From positions 1 through 16,488 of the forward strand of contig JAMWBP010000003.1 in assembly GCA_023819365.1 (NCBI GenBank): a stretch of DNA of 16,488 bases, given 5' to 3'. This DNA comes from Candidatus Omnitrophota bacterium (GTDB taxonomy: Bacteria; Ratteibacteria; UBA8468; B48-G9; JAFGKM01). Shown here in pieces: positions 1-6,431 of the stretch. Both the position numbers and the translations under genes were made by a program. How positions within the stretch are numbered: the first letter of the stretch is position 1; each line of letters opens with the position of its first letter. The notes under the pieces are model-generated. The model was given only the letters and a program-made list of their open reading frames with translations, was not told the DNA's origin and ran no database searches.

Positions 1-32
1 TACATTTCACAGTATGTCTTGCGTCGGTAAAT

Positions 33-248
33 CTATTCTTTGGCTTCAAGGTCAATCTCTCGTTTCTTACTTAAGGCAAGGCTTTCCGCTTCCTGTATAA
101 TTTCTTTTGCCCTTTTCTCGGCTGCCTTTAATGTTCTTTCAGCAACAAATTTTCTCCATAGATAGCCGATAAGCAGAGAGATACATCCCCATAATATAAA
201 CCATGGCAGTACAAGTTTTACTGTATTGACCTCGTTAATGGTAATCAC
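33..248 (-). CDS. rny: N-terminal fragment of ribonuclease Y, interrupted by an in-frame TAG
   Basis: The 71 visible residues match the start of RNase Y, the membrane-anchored endoribonuclease that initiates mRNA decay in many bacteria. There is one transmembrane segment (about residues 11-31, ending IGYLWRKF), then a charged Ala/Glu/Lys-rich coiled coil (AEKRAKEIIQEAES, residues 43-56). The KH and HD domains of this roughly 510-residue family would lie beyond the window. Reading stops at a TAG after EAKE. The codons after it (IYRRKTYCEM) still resemble the family's coiled coil, so this looks like a nonsense mutation or a sequence error at a contig edge, not a natural small protein. The start is GTG (246-248). 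AGGAGG at 252-257 precedes it, but GGAGGTGAT overlaps the start codon itself, so the start is not fully settled. The gene lies downstream of serA on the same strand, after a 154-base gap. Family assignment is good; integrity is doubtful. Confidence 0.7.
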   Translation of the reverse strand: MITINEVNTVKLVLPWFILWGCISLLIGYLWRKFVAERTLKAAEKRAKEIIQEAESLALSKKREIDLEAKE

Positions 249-402
249 CTCCCTCCTATAGTGGACAGGTTGTAAACATTCCTATCCATCAAAGAGGAAT
301 TATCCGGCAGGACATTTTGTAGGATAAGAAAAAACTTGTAAGAAAAATTTCTTCTTTTTGGTTTTTCTATATGGAAACCTTATATTCATTTTTATTTCTC
401 TT

Positions 403-1992
403 TTATATCCTTACAAGTCTTACGGAATGAATAGCCGGAAATTCCTCTATCTTTTTTAATACCTCCTTATCTATCCCCTGGTCAAGATTCAAAACAGTTA
501 TTGCTTTACCACCCTTTCTATCTCTACCCAAGGTCATAGAGGCAATGTTAACTCCTTTCTTACCTAATATCGTTCCTATATGCCCCATTATTCCTGGTTT
601 ATCCTCATTATAACAAATAAGTAGATAACCCTCAGGAGATGCATCCACAGAGAAATCATCTATTTTAACAATTCGTTCCTCTCCCTTTTTTATAATAGTC
701 CCTGATGCAGATACCTTATTTGTGTTTTTCACACTCACCGTTATTAAGTTTGTAAATTCTCCACCACTCTCTTCTCTTTCCTCTGAAAGGGTTATACCTC
801 GTTCTTTAAGAATTAGTCCGGCATTTACAAGATTTATCCTGTCAAATTCATCTTTTAACAACCCTATGATAATATTCGCTCTTAAGAGTGAAAGATCATA
901 GTTTGTTATCTCCCCAGAGTATGTTATACAAACCTGTTTAAGATTACCTCCTGATAACTGTTTTAAAAACATCCCGAGTTTTTGTCCTAAGGAAAGGTAC
1001 CCCCTAATTTTATCCATAGATGTTTTATCCAGAGATGGTAGGTTCACTGCATTATGAACCTCCTGTGTTGTGAATGCTTGAACTATCTGTGATGCAAGCT
1101 GTTGAGCAACATTTATCTGCGCTTCTTTTGTAGATGCTCCAAGGTGAGGAGTAACGATAACCTGTTCCAATTTTAAGAGGGGATTATCTGGATCAGGAGG
1201 TTCCTTTTCAAAGACATCTATTGCAGCTCCTTTGACCTTACCCTTCTGGATATATTTTGCCAGCGCTTCCTCATCAATAATTCCACCTCTCGAACAGTTG
1301 ATGACATATACCCCTTCTTTCATTAATTCAAATTCTTTCTCCCCGATAAGGTGATATGTTGAATCATTAAGAGGGATGTGAAGTGTAATAAAATCCGACT
1401 GTTTAAGAAGTCCAGGAAAATTTACTATTGTTATTCCACTTTCTTCTATAGCATCTTTATCAATATAAGGGTCATATCCCAATATCTTCATTCCGAAACT
1501 TCTTGCTATTTTAGCAACACACCTTCCAATTCTGCCAAGTCCTATGATACCCAATGTTTTGTTATAGACCTCCGAACCCATAAATTTCTTTTTTTCCCAC
1601 TGGCCATTTTTAAGGGAATGGTTTGCAGCAGGGATATTTCTTACAAGCGCAAGGAGCATCCCTATTGTATGTTCAGCAACAGAAAGTGTATTACCTTCAG
1701 GGGCGTTCATCACAATAATGCCTGCGTGAGTAGATGCTTCTATATCAATATTGTCTAATCCAACACCTGCACGTCCTATAATTTTTAGATTTTTTCCTTT
1801 TTGGATTACCTCACGGGTTATCTTTGTAGCACTTCTCACAATCACAGCATCATATTCACCTATAATTTCGCACAACTCCTCAGGAGAAAGTTTGCCCGTC
1901 TCCTTAACCTCAAACCCGGCATTTTTTAATATATCAATCCCTTCCTTCTCAAAAGAATCAGTAATAAGTATCTTTATTTTTTTATCCATCAT
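403..1992 (-). CDS. serA: D-3-phosphoglycerate dehydrogenase, long form with ACT domain
   Basis: Oxidises 3-phosphoglycerate to 3-phosphohydroxypyruvate with NAD+, the first step of serine synthesis, in the cytoplasm. The 529 residues match the long (about 525-530) SerA type. The Rossmann motif GLGRIG is at 151-156. The catalytic set of the D-2-hydroxyacid dehydrogenase family is present: Arg235 in NCSRGG, Glu264 in DVFEKEPP and His283 in TPHLGAST. An intervening (ASB) domain follows, then a C-terminal ACT domain from about residue 455 (YNEDKPGIMGHIG), which in this family binds serine as feedback inhibitor. The ATG at 1992 is chosen because AAGGA lies 7 bases upstream. A GTG eight codons earlier (2016) is in frame but has no ribosome binding site. 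The gene is transcribed divergently from argB and leads toward rny. Function is secure; serine inhibition is inferred from the ACT domain. Confidence 0.97.
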   Translation of the reverse strand: MMDKKIKILITDSFEKEGIDILKNAGFEVKETGKLSPEELCEIIGEYDAVIVRSATKITREVIQKGKNLKIIGRAGVGLDNIDIEASTHAGIIVMNAPEGNTLSVAEHTIGMLLALVRNIPAANHSLKNGQWEKKKFMGSEVYNKTLGIIGLGRIGRCVAKIARSFGMKILGYDPYIDKDAIEESGITIVNFPGLLKQSDFITLHIPLNDSTYHLIGEKEFELMKEGVYVINCSRGGIIDEEALAKYIQKGKVKGAAIDVFEKEPPDPDNPLLKLEQVIVTPHLGASTKEAQINVAQQLASQIVQAFTTQEVHNAVNLPSLDKTSMDKIRGYLSLGQKLGMFLKQLSGGNLKQVCITYSGEITNYDLSLLRANIIIGLLKDEFDRINLVNAGLILKERGITLSEEREESGGEFTNLITVSVKNTNKVSASGTIIKKGEERIVKIDDFSVDASPEGYLLICYNEDKPGIMGHIGTILGKKGVNIASMTLGRDRKGGKAITVLNLDQGIDKEVLKKIEEFPAIHSVRLVRI

Positions 1993-2087
1993 TTTATAGT
2001 CCTTTTTATTCTTCACAATATTATTTTAGGATAATTTTATCTTCACGTCAAATAACCACCCGGATAAGGTAGACAACACTTTTTTTG

Positions 2088-2096
2088 ATTATACCA
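2088..2096 (-). promoter_or_regulatory. Probable serA promoter, extended -10 (TGGTATAAT)
   Basis: Read on the minus strand, TGG is followed directly by a perfect TATAAT. The hexamer at the -35 position 17 bases upstream (GAAATT, 2111-2116) is poor, so the extended -10 would carry recognition. Transcription would start near 2081, giving a leader of about 90 bases before the ATG at 1992. No obvious riboswitch or attenuator is visible in that leader. Confidence 0.6.
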
Positions 2097-2115
2097 CGGA
2101 TTTTATGGAAAATTT

Positions 2116-2154
2116 CCCTTACCCAACACTCTCTCCGAATGGGAAAGAGATAAG
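2116..2154 (-). repeat. Degenerate copy of the REP-like palindromic element
   Basis: The sequence CCCTTACCC plus a CTCTCTCC/GGAAAGAG stem (one mismatch) resembles the elements at 6312-6352 and 8269-8310, here with several substitutions. Its G-runs on the minus strand are broken. It lies just upstream of the serA -10, abutting the expected -35 position. Confidence 0.5.
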
Positions 2155-2213
2155 AATGGAATGATGGCTATCTTTCTCAAATTCTGCATATCCTTCCTGT
2201 AAAACAAAATTTG

Positions 2214-2258
2214 TGATAGAATAAATCAAGTATTGTGCCTAAAGTATAATTTTATAAT
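2214..2258 (+). promoter_or_regulatory. Candidate argB promoter region
   Basis: There are three -10 candidates. TGA followed by TAGAAT (2214-2222) fits the extended -10 pattern seen elsewhere in the window. Perfect TATAAT hexamers also occur at 2245-2250 and 2253-2258 but lack TGn. None has a convincing -35 at 16-18 bases. Which one is used cannot be decided from sequence. Confidence 0.4.
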
Positions 2259-2277
2259 CTAAGAAAGGAGCGAGAAA

Positions 2278-3150
2278 GTGGAAGAGGAAGTAACAAAAAA
2301 AGCAGATGTCTTGATAGAAGCATATCCTTATATAAAGCAATATAAGGGTAGTATATTTGTGGTAAAGGTAGGAGGCAGTATATTGAGGATAGAAAATGTA
2401 GTAGAGAATATAATAAAAAGCATTGCGTTCCTTGAGGTAGTAGGGATAAAGGTTGTTGTTGTATGTGGAGGAGGACCTTTTATAACAGAAGAGATTGAAA
2501 AGAAAGGTAAGAAGCCGGTCTTTATAGATGGGTTAAGGGTAACAGATAAAGAAACCCTTGAGATAGTAGAAAATGTCCTTTTTGAAGTGAGGGATAAAAT
2601 AGTAAAAAATCTAATAGAGAAGTTGGATGTTGAGGCAGATAAACTTTCACCCGATGAAAACTTTGCTATTGCGCAGAAGATACACTATCAGAAAGGAGCA
2701 GAAGTAATAGACCTTGGTTTTGTAGGGCAGATTAAGAATGTTAATTCAGAATATATAAATGGGAGATTGGAGAAAAACAGAGTTCTTGTTCTGTCTCCTT
2801 TGATATTAGGGGATGATGGGTATTTATATAATGTTAATGGGGATTCTGTTGCTTTTGCTATAGCGGAAGCTCTTAAGGCAGAAAAACTTATATTTATCAC
2901 TGATGTTGCTGGTGTGATGAGAAATCCAGAGAATCCCGACACCCTGATATCTGCTTTACATATCAATGAAGCAGAAGAGTTAATAGAACAGAATGTTATA
3001 AAGGGTGGGATGTTGCCGAAGGTTAAAGCAGGGATTACTGCTATCAAAAAAGGAGTGAAAAAGGTCCATATAATAAGTGGAAGTATCCCTAACTCTATTA
3101 TTCTTGAGGTCTTTACAGAATTAGGTATAGGAACAGAAATACTTGCATAG
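2278..3150 (+). CDS. argB: Acetylglutamate kinase, probably arginine-sensitive type
   Basis: Phosphorylates N-acetyl-L-glutamate with ATP, the second step of arginine synthesis. The 290 residues have the amino-acid kinase fold: Lys30 in VVKVGG, the glycine loop CGGGP at 63-67, Arg87 in DGLRVTD, NVNGDS at 185-190, ITDVAGVM at 207-214 and GGMLPKV at 243-249. Upstream of VVKVGG is an N-terminal helix (roughly residues 5-23, KADVLIEAYPYIKQY). In this family such an extension marks the hexameric, arginine-inhibited form, so feedback control by arginine is inferred. Oddity: the usual His of the HGGGP loop is Cys63. GTG start with AAGGAG seven bases upstream. First gene of argB-argD-argF, five bases before argD, ending in TAG. 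No argC, argJ, argG or argH is in the window. Confidence 0.95.
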   Translation: MEEEVTKKADVLIEAYPYIKQYKGSIFVVKVGGSILRIENVVENIIKSIAFLEVVGIKVVVVCGGGPFITEEIEKKGKKPVFIDGLRVTDKETLEIVENVLFEVRDKIVKNLIEKLDVEADKLSPDENFAIAQKIHYQKGAEVIDLGFVGQIKNVNSEYINGRLEKNRVLVLSPLILGDDGYLYNVNGDSVAFAIAEALKAEKLIFITDVAGVMRNPENPDTLISALHINEAEELIEQNVIKGGMLPKVKAGITAIKKGVKKVHIISGSIPNSIILEVFTELGIGTEILA

Positions 3151-3155
3151 GAAAA

Positions 3156-4346
3156 ATGAGAAAGGAAAAAGAAGAGGTATTGGAAAACTACAATAATTAT
3201 GTGATCGGGTCTTACACAAGAAGTGGTATTGTATTTGTTAAAGGGAAAGGAAGTTATCTATGGGATATAGATGGGAAAAAATATCTTGATTTCTTTCCTG
3301 GCTGGGCTGTATCAGGACTTGGACATTGCCATCCTGCTATAGTAGAGGCGATAAAAAAACAGGCAGACCAACTTATTCATATAGCCAACAACCACTACCA
3401 TCCCTGGCAGGGACTACTTGCAAAAAAACTTTCTGAAATCTCATTTGGTGGTAAGGTATTTTTCTGTAACAGCGGTGCCGAAGCAAATGAAGGGGCAATA
3501 AAACTTACACGGCTATATGGGAAAAAAAAAGGTAGATATAAAATTATCTCTATGGAAAACTCCTTCCATGGAAGGACACTTGCAACAGTAACAATGACAG
3601 GTCAGGCAAAGTATAGCAAACCATTTGAACCATTACCTGCTGGTTTTTCTTCAGTCCCTTTTAATAACTTTGAGGCGCTAAAGTCCGCAGTAGATGGAGA
3701 AACAGCAGGTATTATTATAGAGCCGGTTCAGGGAGAAGGCGGTATAAATGTTGCTGAAAAGGAATATCTCAAGGATGTAAGAGACCTATGTAATGAAAAA
3801 GATATACTTCTTATGTTTGATGAGGTCCAAACAGGATTTGGTAGGACTGGAAAGTTGTTTGCATACCAGAATTTTGATATAGTCCCTGACATTATGACAC
3901 TTGCTAAAACATTAGGAGGAGGATTCCCTATAGGTGCGATGATAGCAAAAAAGGAGGTGGCAGACCTTATGGTCCCCGGAACCCATGCCTCTACCTTTGG
4001 GGGAAGTCCTCTTGCCTGTGCCGCATCTCTTGCTGTAATAGAAACTATAGAAAAAGATAATCTTCTGGAAAATGTGAATGTGATGGGTAATTATCTTTAT
4101 CAGAAACTACTTGCTTTGAAAGAAAAACATCCTCTGGTGAAAAAAGTAAAAGGACTGGGACTTATGCTGGCTATGGAATTGGACGGTGAAGGGAACTGGC
4201 TTGTAAACCTATGTGCTGAGCAGGGACTACTTATAAACTGCACGCAGGGCAACATAATACGGATTATGCCTGCCATTACAGTAAATGAGAATGAAATAGA
4301 TGAAGGAATGGAAATACTTGACAGGTGCCTTGGAGCAAGAAAATGA
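3156..4346 (+). CDS. argD: Acetylornithine aminotransferase
   Basis: PLP-dependent class III aminotransferase that converts N-acetylglutamate semialdehyde to N2-acetylornithine with glutamate as amino donor. The 396 residues are the normal length. Visible signatures are the phosphate-binding NSGAEANE at 105-112, SFHGRT at 136-141, Asp222 in FDEVQTGFGRTG (pyridine nitrogen contact) and Lys251 in LAKTLGGGFPIGA (Schiff-base lysine). The start is ATG five bases after the argB stop with a modest AGGA just upstream. The stop overlaps the argF start as ATGA. Related class III enzymes (ornithine or 4-aminobutyrate aminotransferases) share these motifs; position between argB and argF supports ArgD. 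It may also serve lysine synthesis, as in some bacteria. Confidence 0.95.
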   Translation: MRKEKEEVLENYNNYVIGSYTRSGIVFVKGKGSYLWDIDGKKYLDFFPGWAVSGLGHCHPAIVEAIKKQADQLIHIANNHYHPWQGLLAKKLSEISFGGKVFFCNSGAEANEGAIKLTRLYGKKKGRYKIISMENSFHGRTLATVTMTGQAKYSKPFEPLPAGFSSVPFNNFEALKSAVDGETAGIIIEPVQGEGGINVAEKEYLKDVRDLCNEKDILLMFDEVQTGFGRTGKLFAYQNFDIVPDIMTLAKTLGGGFPIGAMIAKKEVADLMVPGTHASTFGGSPLACAASLAVIETIEKDNLLENVNVMGNYLYQKLLALKEKHPLVKKVKGLGLMLAMELDGEGNWLVNLCAEQGLLINCTQGNIIRIMPAITVNENEIDEGMEILDRCLGARK

Positions 4347-5248
4347 AGAAGGACTTTCTAAAAGGGACAGAACTTACAGAAGGTGATATTTATAAGATAT
4401 TTGACCTTACAAAAAAGTATAAGGCATCACGTAAAAAAGGGCTCTTTGCTTCAATACTTAAAAATAAAACCATAGGACTTATCTTTAACAAGCCATCAAC
4501 AAGGACACGGATATCTTTCCAACTTGCTATAGAGGAACTTGGTGGGAGAGCACTTTATCTTTCAGGAGACACAATCCAGACATCAAGAGGAGAGACAGTA
4601 AAGGATACTGCTTGTGTCCTTTCAAGATACCTTGATGGGCTTGTGATAAGGACATATAAACAGGAAGAGGTAGAAGAGTATGCAAGGTGGTCAACCTTTC
4701 CTGTTATAAATGCCCTTACAGACATTTTACATCCCTGTCAGGCACTGACCGACTACTTTACAATGTATGAGGTAAAGGGGACTCTTGAAGGAATAAAAGT
4801 TTTTTATATAGGTGATGGCAACAATGTTTGTAATTCCCTTATAATTTTAGCGGATATACTCGGGGTTAATATTATGGTTGCTTCACCAGAGGGATATCAA
4901 CCATCAAAAGAAGTCCTTTCTCTTGTTAAAAATAAAGAACTTTTAAAGATAGACACAGACCCATTTAAGTTTATTCCAGAAGCAGATGTTATATATACAG
5001 ATACATGGGTAAGTATGGGAGATGAGAAAGAGGCAGATAAGAGAAGGGATATTTTTCAAAGGTATCAGGTGAATGAGAAATTGATTTCACAGGCAAAGGA
5101 TGGATTCTTGTTTATGCACTGTCTCCCTGCACACAGGGGCTGGGAGGTAACAGATGATGTAATAGACAGCCAAAACTCCATTGTCTACCAGCAGGCAGAA
5201 AACCGTCTACACTGTCAGAAGGCACTCCTCCATTTTTTATATAAGTAG
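4343..5248 (+). CDS. argF: Ornithine carbamoyltransferase
   Basis: Transfers the carbamoyl group from carbamoyl phosphate to ornithine, giving citrulline. The 301 residues carry the carbamoyl-phosphate site STRTR (52-56) and HPCQALTD (130-137). The ornithine-specific signature MHCLPAHRG (258-266, with Cys260) and TDTWVSMGDE (219-228) separate it from aspartate carbamoyltransferase. The ATG at 4343 is preferred because it overlaps the argD stop by four bases and has GGAG seven bases upstream. A GTG at 4325 would add six residues inside argD. The gene ends in TAG and is followed at once by a nested palindrome. A second carbamoyltransferase, pyrB, lies about 6 kb downstream; the two share ancestry but differ clearly in substrate motifs. 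Confidence 0.97.
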   Translation: MKKDFLKGTELTEGDIYKIFDLTKKYKASRKKGLFASILKNKTIGLIFNKPSTRTRISFQLAIEELGGRALYLSGDTIQTSRGETVKDTACVLSRYLDGLVIRTYKQEEVEEYARWSTFPVINALTDILHPCQALTDYFTMYEVKGTLEGIKVFYIGDGNNVCNSLIILADILGVNIMVASPEGYQPSKEVLSLVKNKELLKIDTDPFKFIPEADVIYTDTWVSMGDEKEADKRRDIFQRYQVNEKLISQAKDGFLFMHCLPAHRGWEVTDDVIDSQNSIVYQQAENRLHCQKALLHFLYK

Positions 5249-5250
5249 CG

Positions 5251-5293
5251 GTGCGACCCACCACTAAAAATTTGGTGGGCAGGTTTATCGCAC
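5251..5293 (+). repeat. Nested palindrome between argF and the M24 peptidase gene
   Basis: There are two perfect nested stems. The outer is GTGCGA (5251-5256) with TCGCAC (5288-5293). The inner is CCCACCA (5257-5263) with TGGTGGG (5273-5279), around a nine-base AT-rich loop. The 3' side has an eight-base bulge (5280-5287). No T-tract follows, so it is not a standard terminator. It ends four bases before the next start codon and occupies almost the whole intergenic gap. Confidence 0.75.
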
Positions 5294-5297
5294 AACA

Positions 5298-6296
5298 ATG
5301 GACTATAAGAAAAGAATAGAAAGAGTAAGGGATTTCATAGAGAAAAAGGGTATCCCTGCCCTTCTTATAAAAAACCCTTCCAATATTTTTTACCTTACAG
5401 GACTTCTTGAAATAGAAGGTATTTTAGTTATAGACAGCAAGGATACGTGTCTCTTTACACCTGCACTTTACTACAGTGAAATTGGGGACCTCATCACATT
5501 TGAAGTAGAGATATATGTCTATAAAGATGAGGAATTCAAAAAATTTCTGAAAAGGTATAAAAAAATTGGTTTTATAGATAACGAATGGGTATTCTCCAGT
5601 TATACTTCCCTTTCAAAAGAGAATAAACTTATTCCTGTGCCTGATTTTGTGAAAAAGATGAGGATGATTAAGGAAAATTATGAGATAAAACTTATAAAGA
5701 AAGCACTGGAAATTAACAGGAAGGTATTCAAAAAAATTGAGAAAGAGATAAAAATTGGAATGGAAGAGACAGTTATTGCAGGGCAAATACACCATCTTAT
5801 CAGAAGATATGGGGGCAGAAGAGAGGCGTTTGAACCCATCGTTGCATCAGGTATCCACTCTGCCTATCCACACCATAAGAATAGAAAGAAAAAAATAGAA
5901 ATAGGAAAGCCGCTGATAATAGATGCTGGAGTTGACTATAATGGATATAAGAGCGACCTTACAAAGACATTTTTTCCGGGACGCAATAATAAAAAGTTTA
6001 AAGATATATATAAGACACTCCAGGATGTTCAGCAAAAGGTAATGGAGTTTATAAGACCCGGTAAGACGGGCGGAGAAGTCCATAGTTATGCTGTTGGTCT
6101 TTTGAAGAAGAAAGGTCTTGACAGATACTTTATACATGGACTTGGACATGGTGTAGGTATAGATGTCCATGAGGTGCCTGTTCTTGCCCCTGAAAGCAAA
6201 GATGAAATTAAAGAGGGGTGCGTATTTACTGTAGAGCCGGGCATATATATCCCGGGTGAAGGTGGTATCCGTCTTGAAGATATGGTGATTATATAA
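5298..6296 (+). CDS. M24 family metallopeptidase (Xaa-Pro aminopeptidase/dipeptidase type)
   Basis: Cytoplasmic dimetal peptidase of the pita-bread fold, probably removing an N-terminal residue before proline. An N-terminal creatinase-like domain (about 1-125) precedes the catalytic domain (about 128-332). All five expected metal ligands are present: Asp209 and Asp220 (IIDAGVDYNGYKSDLT), His284 (GLGHGVGIDVHE), Glu313 (TVEPGIYIPG) and Glu327 (GIRLED). The protein stops five residues after Glu327, whereas relatives usually run about 20 residues further, so the tail is short. The REP-like element begins 15 bases after the stop. The ribosome binding site is weak: an AGG at 5281-5283, within the palindrome and far from the ATG. 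The exact choice between PepP- and PepQ-like specificity cannot be made from sequence. Confidence 0.9.
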   Translation: MDYKKRIERVRDFIEKKGIPALLIKNPSNIFYLTGLLEIEGILVIDSKDTCLFTPALYYSEIGDLITFEVEIYVYKDEEFKKFLKRYKKIGFIDNEWVFSSYTSLSKENKLIPVPDFVKKMRMIKENYEIKLIKKALEINRKVFKKIEKEIKIGMEETVIAGQIHHLIRRYGGRREAFEPIVASGIHSAYPHHKNRKKKIEIGKPLIIDAGVDYNGYKSDLTKTFFPGRNNKKFKDIYKTLQDVQQKVMEFIRPGKTGGEVHSYAVGLLKKKGLDRYFIHGLGHGVGIDVHEVPVLAPESKDEIKEGCVFTVEPGIYIPGEGGIRLEDMVII

Positions 6297-6311
6297 TCCT
6301 TTGTCTTTATT

Positions 6312-6352
6312 CCCCTCTCCACGCTGTGCGGGGAGAGGGTTAGGGTGAGGGG
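6312..6352 (+). repeat. REP-like palindromic element, copy A, with G-quadruplex motif
   Basis: A strong hairpin pairs CCCTCTCC (6313-6320) with GGAGAGGG (6332-6339); an inner CGC/GCG pairing closes on TGT. From 6331 the plus strand also has four runs of at least three G separated by three-base loops (AGA, TTA, TGA), a textbook quadruplex motif overlapping the hairpin's 3' arm. Copy B at 8269-8310 is the same element in the opposite orientation. It could end or process the upstream transcript, but there is no T-run. Confidence 0.8.
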
Positions 6353-6408
6353 TAGGAGAGAGTGTGTGATGGTTATGCGTGCGTTATATTGCATTAAAAG
6401 GACCTTTA

Positions 6409-6417
6409 TGGTAGAAT
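6409..6417 (+). promoter_or_regulatory. Candidate promoter of the minor-pilin operon (TGG + TAGAAT)
   Basis: An extended -10 (TGG then TAGAAT, 6412-6417) lies 17 bases after a weak -35 (TTGCAT, 6389-6394). The predicted start is very close to the ribosome binding site GGAGG (6423-6427), so the leader would be only a few bases long. That makes the call tentative. Confidence 0.4.
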
Positions 6418-6431
6418 AATATGGAGGAAGG

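Larger units (their letters stand above)
1993..2277. other. Divergent intergenic region between serA and argB
   Basis: This 285-base gap contains no credible gene. It holds the serA promoter, a degenerate REP-like palindrome (2116-2154) and candidate argB promoter elements. No clear ArgR/AhrC operator (paired, TGCAT-type half sites) could be recognised by eye. Confidence 0.6.

Noticed and set aside
33..248. General recoding of TAG as an amino acid (suggested by the rny interruption)
   Set aside because: argB ends in TAG five bases before argD, and argF ends in TAG directly before a palindrome, both at the expected family C-terminus. TAG acts as a normal stop here.
1378..1999. Plus-strand reading frames antisense to serA
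   Set aside because: No family resemblance and no ribosome binding site that I can see; serA is unambiguous on the other strand.
2197..2277. ArgR/AhrC operator before argB
   Set aside because: A few TGCAT-like fragments occur (near 2185), but no paired half-sites with correct spacing could be aligned by eye.
6312..6352. Rho-independent terminator after the M24 peptidase gene
   Set aside because: The hairpin is strong but is followed by G-rich sequence with no T-run, so intrinsic termination is not supported; it is better described as a REP-like element.
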